In this document: piece by piece, positions 27,458 through 37,669 of the stretch
Layout: each line of letters starts with the position of its first letter
Position numbering within the stretch: position 1 is the stretch's first letter
Source: Schizochytrium sp. TIO01
Taxonomy: Eukaryota; Sar; Bigyra; Thraustochytrida; Thraustochytriidae
Length of the DNA: 64,000 nucleotides
Assembly: GCA_004764695.1 (NCBI GenBank)
Contig: SMSO01000034.1
Coordinates: forward strand, 2,984,501 to 3,048,500
Direction: 5' to 3'
Translations under genes and position numbers: made by a program
Notes under the pieces: generated by a model
Told to the model about the DNA's origin: nothing
Seen by the model: the letters and a program-made list of their open reading frames with translations, nothing else
Database searches by the model: none

Positions 27458-27753
27458 CCAAGAAGCCACCTGGAGCACGCTGCCTGCCGGCAAAACCAGT
27501 TGACTCGGCCTGGATAAAGCTTACGTCAGTTAGCAGCTTTAAGCAGAACTTGAACGCCGCTAGCGACGGAAAGCGTGCGAGCGACTAGTTGTGCACCGGC
27601 AAAGTTCACGAGGTCTGCAAACACTCGTACACATATTTTATTGACAGGAATCTATCTATTACATACGTCTGTTCCCCGTTGCAGCAGACGGTCTCGCAGA
27701 GGATAAGTGATTATAGTTTGAGTGGGAATCAGATAAACACTCGGGCAAGCAAC

Positions 27754-28386
27754 ATGAGCAGCGCCAAGGGCACCTTCGTCATTCTCAAGCATGCAAACCA
27801 GAGGCGTAATGACTTGAGCAAGTACACCAAGAGCACCCTGGGCTCTGGAGATCTTAAGCAAGCCGTTCAGCTCCCCAAAGGCGAAGACATGAATGAATGG
27901 ATTGCAACCAACATTGTGGACTTCTTTAACGAGATTTCGATGCTCTACGATCTCTGCACGGATGATGCAGAAAGGTTTCAAGCCCCTGGAGAAGGTTTTC
28001 CGCCCAACTTTGAGTACCGTTGGGCTGATGGAAAGTCATCCAAGCCAATCCGATGCAGCTCCCCGGAGTATGTCAATTACGTCATCTGCTGGATCGAGGA
28101 GCAGGTACACGACGAGTCCCTCTTTATTGTTGCTGAAGATGCTAAGTTTCCCGACGAATTTGATGATGTCGCCAAAAAGATCTTCACCCGTATTTTCCGA
28201 ATCTACGCCATTATCTACAATTCTCATTTTGAGGCGATTGAAGACCAGGGTGCAGCATCCCACCTAAACACCTCTTTCAAGCACTTTGTCTACTTTGCAT
28301 ACGAACATGGTCTGCTTGAGGACAAGGAGATTCCCGCTCTTGAGGCCCCTGTTGAACGCCTCATCGCTGACTACCAGAAAATGTGA
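27754..28386 (+). CDS. Mob-family (MOB1-like) kinase co-activator
   Basis: A 210-residue protein covering nearly the whole Mob fold. Family members bind and activate NDR/LATS-type kinases in Hippo and mitotic-exit signalling. Recognisable blocks are LGSGDLKQAV (29-38), LPKGEDMNEWIA (40-51), FEYRWADG (86-93), KPIRCSSPEYV (97-107), RIFRIYAIIY (146-155) and HLNTSFKHF (170-178). The N-terminus is shorter than that of human MOB1A (216 residues). Of the four zinc ligands in MOB1A (C79, C84, H161, H166) only the first and last are kept (C68, H158); the others are E73 and I153. The frame is open upstream only from a TTG. The ATG at 27754 in GCAACATG gives the family-like start. It is a single exon. 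The family is secure; the partner kinase is unknown. Confidence 0.93.
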   Translation: MSSAKGTFVILKHANQRRNDLSKYTKSTLGSGDLKQAVQLPKGEDMNEWIATNIVDFFNEISMLYDLCTDDAERFQAPGEGFPPNFEYRWADGKSSKPIRCSSPEYVNYVICWIEEQVHDESLFIVAEDAKFPDEFDDVAKKIFTRIFRIYAIIYNSHFEAIEDQGAASHLNTSFKHFVYFAYEHGLLEDKEIPALEAPVERLIADYQKM

Positions 28387-30163
28387 TCATATTTCTATAT
28401 CTATTCTGTTGCATTTCTGTAAAGCAAGACTCGCGATGCCCCGGCAGCAGCCTGTAGCCAAGGTCATCGCACCCAAATTACACATCTCAATGACGATAGC
28501 AAGAGACCTGAGTATATCGCCTTTTCACGAGAGGGCACCCTGGTCCGTGTTAAGCGTCAGCTCTTAACACGGCTTAACAATGGCCTCTTGCAAGGATACG
28601 TTCTATTCAAAAGGCCAACTCTAATTTGAAAGTATTCGTTCCCTTGAAACAAGAAAGTTGGTATATAAGCGACCTCGTGTTGGCGCGGCGCAACTCAAAT
28701 AAATGCATAAACAAATGCAACCCTTTTTATCCTGCATCCCTTTCCGTGCACCTTATGAGTGCATGTAAACATACCTTCCACTAAATTCACTCAACCATTT
28801 ATTTGAAATTAGAATATTGTTCAATTTTTTTATTCCAAAGTTAGGGTATTGTCGTCTCACCCCATCTTGTCTCCACTACTATACATATATATATACTTTT
28901 AGAATCCGTATAACATCAAATATAAATGATGTGAAGTTGCTCATCAGTTTCGAGAATTAGGTGATCAAGAATCTGCATTTGTAGCAACTTTAGGCGCAGC
29001 GCTATTTGTATCCACATTGGTATTCAATATATCACCTATTCAATCATTTTTTTTTTCAGCGTCCTGACAAGTGTTGGCTATTATGGTTGAGCTTAGGAAG
29101 TTTTGAAGATCCATCAATATTTCGATCCATATTGACAAGTTCAAAAATGGGACATTTCCTGCAGAACAAATGTGAGGTGCGCTTGTGTCAAAAAATTTAG
29201 AATCATATAAAAGCTGGTACCCAGCTCAACCTACAAGCTGCTCAACGCTTGCTTTCTCACCTGGGTTAAAGTATAGTTGCTGAGATTACTTATTGGCAAT
29301 ATTACTTTGCCTACCGGGATCGGTGTGAACCCTGAACTTATACAGGAGCAGGTATTGACAACTAAGGAAACCACGGAATCCAAGTTTGGAAGGTTACGTA
29401 GGTGGATCAAACTTGAATCATAGATAAGAAAATAAAGAAACCTAACCCTACTAATATGTAGTAGTTGTTAAATGAATCAAAGCATCATTGGACTCTTATC
29501 CAAGGTCAACGATTGCCTACGCTTCAAGCTTGCAATGTGTTTAAAGTTTTGTTCAAGTTTCAAAAACGTTCTTCCTTCACCTTACTGATCAATCCCTCGT
29601 AAATAACAAAAAGTAAAGTTAAGCAGTACCTAGCGATTTTAGCTAGAGAAGGATGCTTTTATTTTCTTCTGTTCTTGAGAGAAATAGCTTCCCGTTGTGG
29701 GACACGCACTACCCGAGCATCTATGAGCCATTTTCTCTTAACCTAAGCAGGAAACATCCATCTAAAGTCTAGTCTCTTTTACGATCCAACGCAGAGCATG
29801 TACGTTTACTCTAAGAAAAGAGTGGGTCAAGGTAGAGTGCAGTTTGTGTAAACATTGTTTTTCTTCGAAAACAACCAAGGAACTTTCGATTGTTTCGGTC
29901 AAGCGAAGCACAACTCAAAATTTGAAAATATCATTTTTAGTGAGTTGTGCAAAACCGCTCCCATTGCTAATTTGTGAGCTCAATGAAAGCATATTTGACT
30001 TGAAGATATAAGAAACATGAGTAATGAATTTTGATTTTGAAGATCTAATGTCTTTTTCTTCTCCCCTGTAAAATAAACAAAGAAATAGAGGAATAGAGAA
30101 TACTTGACAACTTCCGTGCAATGAATAATCATGCAGTAATGCAGAGAACTCAATTTTGTAAAG
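28387..30163. other. Convergent intergenic region between Mob and FG-GAP receptor genes
   Basis: Contains the 3' ends of both flanking genes and AT-rich sequence. No additional gene is seen. Confidence 0.7.
28698..28703 (+). terminator. Candidate poly(A) signal AATAAA for the Mob gene
   Basis: A canonical AATAAA lies 312 bases after the Mob stop codon. Position and strand fit, but such hexamers are common in AT-rich DNA, so this is only plausible. Confidence 0.35.
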
Positions 30164-30472
30164 TTAAACAACAGAAAGGTTAAGTACATCTCGAATGGAA
30201 TCTCTCCTACTTCCCCGATTATCACTGGCCAAGCTGCGCTGTGAAACTCTGCTAATCGGAGCTACCGACCCTTCTGGGGTGTTGTTAGGTACTTCGGGGA
30301 CAACAGTTGCCACCTGGATGTCGCTTTCATGCGTCTCTTCCATAGTCTCGCCGCCCTCAATCACAATACTTGTTGCAGATGTGGGCAGGTTATGCAAAGT
30401 TGTAGACTGCTGTTCAATCGAAACGGTGGTAGCCATTGGGGTGTTCGCATAATTGAATTGATCATCCATCAT
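30164..30472 (-). other. Possible C-terminal tail of the FG-GAP receptor in another frame
   Basis: A 102-codon open frame begins by overlapping the stop of the receptor gene (about ten bases) and continues on the same strand. It is hydrophilic and rich in Ser, Thr, Glu and Val, and ends with Arg/Ser-rich sequence (RGSRRDSIRDVL), as a cytoplasmic tail after the last membrane helix might. Reaching it needs a one-base shift in the short stretch around the GGA TGA junction, or removal of a short intron (a GTGAGA donor-like site lies at 30536). It could instead be chance or a separate small gene. Confidence 0.4.
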
Positions 30473-33400
30473 TAGGATCTATAGATGGCTGCTCAATTTT
30501 AGCATCACCTTTAGCAGCATCGCCAGTAGATCTCACCCTCCAAAACAAATAAAGCTCAATCAGAATGGTCGCACACGCATAAATCGCGGCAATACACCCT
30601 ATGGCGATCACAGCATCCCGGAGGGCGTCAGCATTTGTCACAACATAACTTTGAAGTAAACCTGCAAATCCAAGTAACAATAGAAGCAGCAGCATGACTT
30701 GTGCAAACACTTGGTTGGAAAGAAAAATAGATTCTCCAGGCAAGGTCACATATGGCTTCGCACCTTGCACCAAAAGAACAAAAAATACAACGCAAGCTGT
30801 GAAAGCAATAACTGCTATTTCTGCATGGGCTTGAGTAACCAACACAAATCCAGAGGTGAGTAAAAAACGCCTTAAAAGTTCAACGCTTTCATAGAAGCCT
30901 AGATTTGGTTTGTAGGGTTCCCACAAAAAACTTGACGCCTTGGTCCAAACTTCACCGAGCTGCTTATGCTTGTACCAAAGTCCCCAGAAGATCACTGCAA
31001 TGCCGATGGGGTAGACAACAATCATGATTCCAGCGTAAACACGGTACGCGTGGCTTTCAAAGGTTGACACATCGATAGTGGGGTCAGCTGCTAAAGCTTC
31101 ATAAGGAGTTTCATCACCAACATATCGATCAAAAGATTGATACAGGAAAGTACGGATAATGTTCGAAGAAACGCTCGGATATACTACAAAGAGAAGCTCC
31201 AAGCTAATCCAAATTGCCCATCCCAGAGCCTTATCGTAATGGCCTCTCCAGCGAAAGAGCTGTGTAGTTATCACCATGCTTAGTAGCACTCCCAACGGCC
31301 ACAGAGTCGCGGCCAAAAGTTTGGTGTAGAAATTTACTTGCAAAGGTGAGCATCCAATATTGAACAGATGGAGAAATGACCCCATATCTAACGAAGATAC
31401 CGTGCTCAAGGCTGCACCATCAGTTTCGAGAATTGAAGTCGTAGTAATGAACTGGTTATAAATCTGTAAAAACACAAGCGAAAGTCGAATTTTCACTGAC
31501 ACTTTGATGAAATAAGTCATAGAGGAGCCGCATGTGTTGAGCAATTCGTCAAGAGCTCCGCAAAACCACGAAGACTCGTTCTCTTGTTTCTCCTTCTCGA
31601 CTGTTTTGGCCTTTTTGGCTCCAGAATAAGCAACAATGCATGCTGGAATGAGGCCAACTACACCAATCACAATAATCCAAGCAATAGTCAGCAGTTCATC
31701 AGTATGAGCTGCTTCTTCAGTACATTCTTCACAAACTCCTGAGCTGCGGATGCCGTAATTGTTAATGCACTCAGAACATAAGATTCCTGTATGAAAGTCT
31801 GTGCAATACACATCAGCATCTGATGTATTAAAGCCGCTAAGAAGCCGGCTGTGCTGAGAGGCCTTTTGTGATACCTTTGAAGGGTTGCAGTACAGAGTAT
31901 CTGCGCACTCCTGAACATCTAAAGTATTTAGTGTTATTCTCCAGAAACCTTTCACTAACGGCAGTGTATCAATTTCTAAGCCAGTCGTTGTACAATTTAA
32001 CGAGTTAGCGGGGAACATGTCATCCTCGCAGGAGATTGCTTCACTTGTGCTGGGATTGTAAAATGTTCCGGAGCTTGCCAAACATTCCGACAGCGATGTT
32101 GAGCCCTCTTTGAGAGTCACAGGTCTAGACACGGGGCACTGAATACAAGCGACTGAGCTTCCATTATTGTAAAACCCATTCTCGCATAGTGTGCAGTTTT
32201 CGGAGGTAAGTTGTTCGTATCCAGCTTCGCAATTGCTCAAAGCAATACACTCAGTGCTTCCGGTTTCATATGTAGCCGTAGAATTTTCGCAGGGGATGCA
32301 TGCTTCAACGCCATAGCTAGATTTATAACTGCCAAGTGCGCAGGGAGAACATTGATTGTCCACGAGCTCAAATCCAGGCTCACATGTGCATTCAGTGGAT
32401 TCCACATCCTCTGTGACCATACCACCTGTACAACTTTCGCATGAAGACAAACCGTAATCGCCCTTGAATGTGTTTTTTCGGCAAGCCTGACATGTCGTAC
32501 CGTCAAACCCGTATCCAGGATAGCAACCACATGAAAGCGAAGAGCTTGATGGATCGGCAACAAAATTACCTGTGCACTGACACTCATCGGCGGTAGGAAA
32601 AGTGAAATTGTTCGTTGCTTCTGCACTTAAATCTCGAGCTGAGTGTTCTGGACAGGTAAATTCACAATTTTCGCCGTATTGGGTGTCACTGCACGTGGAA
32701 CACTGTGTAGCCCCTTCAGAAAACGTTGCCTCGCCCTCTGGACAGAGGTTGCACATTTCTGTGCCGTAACCAGATTTAAAGTAGCCAATTTCGCACGCTT
32801 TACATTCACCATCGACGAGTTCATAACCAGGACTGCAAGTGCATGCTTTCGCACCGACATCTGTAGTCACCATACCCCCTGGACATGCCTCACACGAGTC
32901 GAGGCTATACGAATTCGAGTAAAAATTTACTTTGCAGCGCTGGCACGTAGCACTCTCATACTCATAACCAGGAGGGCATACACAAGAAAGTACAGTCAGA
33001 TCTGGATCTGACTGGAAGTTGCCCAGGCAAACACAATCATCCACGGTAGGATATTCGGGGTAGATGAAGGTACCTGCTTCACTGGACCGTAAACTATTTG
33101 CTGGACAAGCAAATTCACAACTGGGCCCATAGTGAGAGGAGTCACACTGCTCACACATTGCACCAGAATAGTTTCCAGTGCAACTGCAGACTCCTGCTGC
33201 AAACGATGGTGAAGATAGCTCGAAGTTTGCTCTTGCAGTCTCAAAAATTCCCGAACTGAGAATTTGTGATGATGTCGCATAGCCTTCTTCGCCACAGGTA
33301 CCTCTTGCTCCAGAGCAACTCGTTGCACAGTCTGCAGCTGTATTTTCGAAAAGGATAGGTGCGCCACTGGCATGGGAAACCCAAAGGTCGAGATCGCCAT

Positions 33401-35459
33401 CGCCGTCAGTGTCGGCAACTATAGGTTGAGTTTCTGAGAGCCTCGACTGATCACTTGCATAGTTTTCAAAAACATCAGCAATATCTTCAACCTTTGAAAC
33501 GTCAAAGGAGGGAGCGCTACTATTTCCTTCGTTCACGATTACACGAATGAAGTTAGTAGCTGACCCAAGGAGGAGATCTAAATCACCATCACTATCATAG
33601 TCAAACAACGCAATATATGGACTACCACCATGCAAAGAAAAAGCGATTTCTGTGTCTTCACCAAACAAATTATTTGATGACTGTGTAAGGGTGTGCTTGG
33701 TGTAATCAATATCAAAAGAAACAATAGCTCCTGATTCCCACTTTACACTATAGGCTTTCATACCGTTGCCGTCAAGGTCTCCAAAAGTCAACGCAATTCC
33801 TTCATTAACTTTGATCTTGAAAGTATTCAGCTTATCCCATGTCCCAGTTTCCGAATTCTGTTCGAACCACACAGCTGGGCTTGAGGGTTCACCATAATAG
33901 GACGTTCTGGTGATAACAACTGCTTGAAGGGGATCTTCAGAGGATTGTTGAGGTAGAATGTTGACATGAGGAATACCTTGAAAAGTCATTTGATAAAAGG
34001 GGTTCTCCAAAGAGCTAGAGCCGAAGTGTGTGAATAATGTTGCCGGACCATCATTACGAAAGTAATGAACAGTGTAGTCTTTATAGTCTCCTACGAATGC
34101 ATCCAAATCACCATCACCATCGACATCTGCGAATGACAAAGTAATGTAAGTGTTTGCAGAAATAATAATGTAGTCAGCAATGTGATCTAAAGGGCTTGCG
34201 CTTATTTCTCCTTTGGTAGTTACGTCGACGAATTTATTTTTATTCTCAGTGGTACTACGCCATCGCTCGATTAGACTATCTTCTCTTCCAAGATAAAGAT
34301 CCATAGAGTTTTTGTTATGCAAATCTGCGAAGGTAAAGGATCTTGAACAGGCACCATCCAAAAAATAGCCGTCGCAACTTCCGGACTCGAGTTTTGGAAA
34401 ATCACTGAGCGGGTTTACAGAGTCGCCCGCAAGCTCGAACTTTGGTGCAAAAAGTGTTCCCGTGTTCTGAAATAAAAATGTATTTCGCGGCGTGCTGATG
34501 GCGACAATATCTAAAAGACCGTCGTTGTTAACATCCATAAGCCCGAGGGATGATACTTTTCCGATTGAATTATCAAGGAATGTAACATTGTCCGGATCAA
34601 ATAAAGGATTTGTTGAATTTCCAATGTTGGTGTATATAGACACTGTCGTTCCTGAAATAATGCACACGACATCGTAGTCACCGTCGTTGTCAATGTCCTC
34701 AAGGTAGATGTTGTCAAATAGATTTTCAAACATGTAAGCATTATCGAAGTTCCTGAAAGGATCCATTGAGGACGATGTTTCTACTTCAGTGAAACTTCCG
34801 CCATTATTGATCCACAGATAAGGCCTCTGTATAGGCGTGCCACGTATGTTACGACGAGCGCCAAACAACATATCTGGATCCCCATCCCCATCGAGATCCG
34901 CCATATCAAAAAACACATTGACTTTGCCTTCTCCCTCTAGACCGGCATCTGCCTTACCAACTCCATCAAATGGATAAAGACTCTTCAAAGCACCTGTAGA
35001 CTCTTGTGTGATCAACTCAAATTCGGGAGCAGTGTCAGTGCCAATATTGTGATAATACAGTAGGCCAACTTTTTTGTCTAACGTTGATCCTGTGGTGATA
35101 ACATCCAGCAAACCATCATTATCGACGTCCCTGATTCGAATGAATGCCCCGTTCAATATAGTTTCAAAAGTTGTCACATAATCTTTCAGAGGATTATCGT
35201 TTGTGAGTATGAAACGAGTGTTTGCACCATAGACTAGTCGGCAGGCTCCTCGTCCTGGTCCAGTCTTTCCATCTGCGCTTTGGAAATTATCAAAACAAGA
35301 CCCACACGGAAAGCTCGTGTCATTAGTTGCTTTGTGTCGTCCTTGCAGCTCGCAGAGTCTGTCCAGGTCTTGATCTAGCGTAGCAAGTTGGGCATCCACA
35401 CAAGTTTGCGTTATGACTTGCGCTAACACAGCTACGAGTATTGCGAGAGCTGCCTTCAT
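30462..35459 (-). CDS. FG-GAP/VCBS and GCC2/GCC3 repeat receptor-like membrane protein
   Basis: A protein of 1665 residues from the chosen ATG. Residues 1-23 form a signal peptide (MKAALAILVAVLAQVITQ, then a Cys). Residues about 105-700 hold calcium-binding FG-GAP/VCBS motifs of the DxDxDGxxD type, for example DVDNDGLLD (111-119), DLDGDGDPD (188-196), DIDNDGDYD (255-263), DVNNDGLLD (309-317), DVDGDGDLD (445-453), DYDSDGDLD (620-628) and DTDGDGDLD (683-691). Residues about 711-1250 are Cys-rich, with EGF/laminin-like CSCTGNYSGAMCEQC and repeated GCC2/GCC3 (ephrin-receptor-like) units. Residues about 1257-1640 contain roughly eight membrane helices. An outer-facing ligand-binding or adhesion part with a polytopic anchor is the likely plan; the ligand is unknown. 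The frame opens 31 codons earlier, but the internal ATG at 35459 gives the signal peptide its proper N-terminal place. It is a single exon. Confidence 0.85.
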   Translation of the reverse strand: MKAALAILVAVLAQVITQTCVDAQLATLDQDLDRLCELQGRHKATNDTSFPCGSCFDNFQSADGKTGPGRGACRLVYGANTRFILTNDNPLKDYVTTFETILNGAFIRIRDVDNDGLLDVITTGSTLDKKVGLLYYHNIGTDTAPEFELITQESTGALKSLYPFDGVGKADAGLEGEGKVNVFFDMADLDGDGDPDMLFGARRNIRGTPIQRPYLWINNGGSFTEVETSSSMDPFRNFDNAYMFENLFDNIYLEDIDNDGDYDVVCIISGTTVSIYTNIGNSTNPLFDPDNVTFLDNSIGKVSSLGLMDVNNDGLLDIVAISTPRNTFLFQNTGTLFAPKFELAGDSVNPLSDFPKLESGSCDGYFLDGACSRSFTFADLHNKNSMDLYLGREDSLIERWRSTTENKNKFVDVTTKGEISASPLDHIADYIIISANTYITLSFADVDGDGDLDAFVGDYKDYTVHYFRNDGPATLFTHFGSSSLENPFYQMTFQGIPHVNILPQQSSEDPLQAVVITRTSYYGEPSSPAVWFEQNSETGTWDKLNTFKIKVNEGIALTFGDLDGNGMKAYSVKWESGAIVSFDIDYTKHTLTQSSNNLFGEDTEIAFSLHGGSPYIALFDYDSDGDLDLLLGSATNFIRVIVNEGNSSAPSFDVSKVEDIADVFENYASDQSRLSETQPIVADTDGDGDLDLWVSHASGAPILFENTAADCATSCSGARGTCGEEGYATSSQILSSGIFETARANFELSSPSFAAGVCSCTGNYSGAMCEQCDSSHYGPSCEFACPANSLRSSEAGTFIYPEYPTVDDCVCLGNFQSDPDLTVLSCVCPPGYEYESATCQRCKVNFYSNSYSLDSCEACPGGMVTTDVGAKACTCSPGYELVDGECKACEIGYFKSGYGTEMCNLCPEGEATFSEGATQCSTCSDTQYGENCEFTCPEHSARDLSAEATNNFTFPTADECQCTGNFVADPSSSSLSCGCYPGYGFDGTTCQACRKNTFKGDYGLSSCESCTGGMVTEDVESTECTCEPGFELVDNQCSPCALGSYKSSYGVEACIPCENSTATYETGSTECIALSNCEAGYEQLTSENCTLCENGFYNNGSSVACIQCPVSRPVTLKEGSTSLSECLASSGTFYNPSTSEAISCEDDMFPANSLNCTTTGLEIDTLPLVKGFWRITLNTLDVQECADTLYCNPSKVSQKASQHSRLLSGFNTSDADVYCTDFHTGILCSECINNYGIRSSGVCEECTEEAAHTDELLTIAWIIVIGVVGLIPACIVAYSGAKKAKTVEKEKQENESSWFCGALDELLNTCGSSMTYFIKVSVKIRLSLVFLQIYNQFITTTSILETDGAALSTVSSLDMGSFLHLFNIGCSPLQVNFYTKLLAATLWPLGVLLSMVITTQLFRWRGHYDKALGWAIWISLELLFVVYPSVSSNIIRTFLYQSFDRYVGDETPYEALAADPTIDVSTFESHAYRVYAGIMIVVYPIGIAVIFWGLWYKHKQLGEVWTKASSFLWEPYKPNLGFYESVELLRRFLLTSGFVLVTQAHAEIAVIAFTACVVFFVLLVQGAKPYVTLPGESIFLSNQVFAQVMLLLLLLLGFAGLLQSYVVTNADALRDAVIAIGCIAAIYACATILIELYLFWRVRSTGDAAKGDAKIEQPSIDPNDG

Positions 35460-35827
35460 TTGCAGTATATGTGTTGTTGCCGCAGTGAATGACAAACAAT
35501 TCTTCTCAACGATTCTTCGCGACCCGACCTCCTCTCTGCAGCACAAATTCACCCTTCGAGGGAGCCACGTTAATTGAGTAATCGGTGATCGATCAGCCCA
35601 ATTACGCTACAGCAGGCCAGCCAGGCAATAACGCCAAATTTACCTGCTTGGACCTCTGCCTCAGCCAGATAGCCCTGCCAGGGGCGCTGGTGCCGAGTTG
35701 GTGTTTGTTTGTTTGTTTCTGTGTTTGTTTGTTTCTTTGCCGGGTAGTAGGTAGGTGTGCTCCCTTTAAGGTTTTGCCACCATTCTGAATCAATGCAAGC
35801 AAGCATGCATGTATGCATGAGTGAGTG

Positions 35828-35851
35828 AGTACCTAGCTACCTACCCACGTC
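35828..35851. repeat. Dispersed 24-bp repeat, copy A
   Basis: Shares 23 of 24 positions with 40329-40352, including TACCTACCCACGTC. The one mismatch falls in the middle of the near-palindrome (CTAGC versus CTAGG). Confidence 0.75.
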
Positions 35852-37575
35852 TACACTCCCTTATGCAAGTGTAGCCAAGCGCTACCCATGTGCAATGCAT
35901 TCACAATCAAACAAATAAAACAGCCACGCGTCAACTTCCAATTCAAGGCACTCAATGGCAAGCATGAGGAGGTTCTTCGAGCTTGGCCGAATCGAGGGCC
36001 AGCCAGGCTCATCAACCATGCTCGTCAACACCAACAACCAGCACCTCCAGAGCAGGCCAGGCCTGCTGCGAAGGCAACCGAACAAGCACCCAACTAACCC
36101 CGACTGAAGCTGCACGCAATTAATTCAATGGAGTTCACCTGCCTCCGTCAGAGACCAATGGATGGGTGGATGTCTGTCAATCACGCCTGATCGACTGCTT
36201 CGGATTCCGACGCCTTGAAAGCCGCTGTCGAAGCAATTGCAGATGAAGTAATATTGAAGTCAACAACTAACTCAGCAGCAAGCGAACACATACATAAATA
36301 AATGTGCGGAGCGGGTCGGATCTATCGCAAAGCGAGCGAGCGCCTTGCGTCCGGCACCCATCACCGGCGACTTGGGCATTTCGCAGCAGGCTTGCTTGCT
36401 TGCTTTCCTTCCTTCGGCCGCAGCGAAGGAGGAACCCTTTCCATGAAAGTTAGTTCTATCATCTGTCGCGTGCCAATCAATCGATCGATCGATCGCTCAA
36501 TCAATCGATTGCTTTCGCAAGTTCCCGCCCATCACACAGACCCGTGCACGCGCTGTGGGAGCATGGGACCATGCATAGAACTACGCTGCGGGAAAAAAAA
36601 CGATCGCTGCGGGAAATTCCTGATCTACTGCAGGGGCGCTGCGGGGGGAAACAAGTCCGGGTACGCGGCTACGGGGGCAGGGTGGGAGTCTTCGAGTTAG
36701 GGGCTGCAGGGGCTCGAGAGCGAAAGAAATCAATCAATCTGCGGACCGCGAGGACCCCTCGAAAGAAGTCACGCGAAGTGGGCATCGCTCGTCTTTGGAG
36801 CTCTTGCGCGGCATCGTCTTTGGCCCATAGATCCCTTGGCTTAAGTCCACGCAATGGCTCGCCTGAAGCAGGAAATTGCAGCAATTGCCCGTGTAATGAT
36901 GGCTGACAACAATGACCTTTAATGACGATGGTGACGATAACTATTAACTCCTCGAGCCTGCGTCAAAAGTGGAGCCAAGACAACCGACCTTCGGTAAATG
37001 CTTGTGTGTTCTATTCGCAGGTTGAGGCTCGAGGTACTACTTTCAGAGCCTGACTTGAGCTGGCCTGGCGCCGTTACTTCAATGATCGACGTGGTGAAGA
37101 AACACACAAATAAACGAACGAACTCGATGTGATGAGTTTGGGATAGAATCGTGTCCCAAAGCAGGCGATGATATCACATGAGCGAGCCTCGTAAGAGAGC
37201 GAGTGCTGAGTTTGCGAACCTTCGATCAACTGCCTTCAACTTCGTCGGCTCTGGCTCTGGAAATGAATTACAGTTGGCGCGAAAGAGATCTTGAACGTCC
37301 AAAGATAACGTGGCAGGTAATGGAGACTTACTTTGGTCACGTGACAGGCAGGTAAGTTATTCATTGGGGAGTGGCGACCACCCGAAGATCCACGGACCAG
37401 GACGTTCGTTGTGAGTAACTCCTGCTGCTTCTCCTCACTCGATTCGAGTTGCTCGGCACCTGGACTTCAAGCCGAAGCGCGTGTTGTCCTTGAAAGCTGT
37501 CCAAGGTAATAGGTGCCTAGGTGCTGTACGTTTACAACAACTTGGAACAAATGTGTGTACTGACGATGCAGGCTT

Positions 37576-37669
37576 TGGACAACGCAGGCTCTGGACAACG
37601 CAAACTCTTCAGATTCTGGACAACGCAAACTCTTCAGATTCTGGACAACGCAAACTCTTGGACAACGCA
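37576..37669. repeat. Five copies of TGGACAACGCA with ordered spacing
   Basis: The 11-bp core starts at 37576, 37592, 37617, 37642 and 37659. The three middle intervals share AACTCTTCAGATTC-type spacers, giving a local tandem repeat of 25 bp flanked by 16- and 17-bp units. Confidence 0.85.

Larger units (their letters stand above)
15988..27753. other. 11.8-kb gene desert
   Basis: No frame here gives a recognisable domain. It holds AT-rich tracts (for example 19830-19880 and 26690-26790), microsatellites at 21464-21515 and 25374-25516, a CT-rich tract near 27266-27310 and a heptamer array at 27402-27457. Weak coding-like frames at about 19995-20676 (-) and 20588-21186 (+), broken by stops, are the only hints of hidden or decayed genes. 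The last few hundred bases must contain the Mob gene promoter. Confidence 0.6.
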
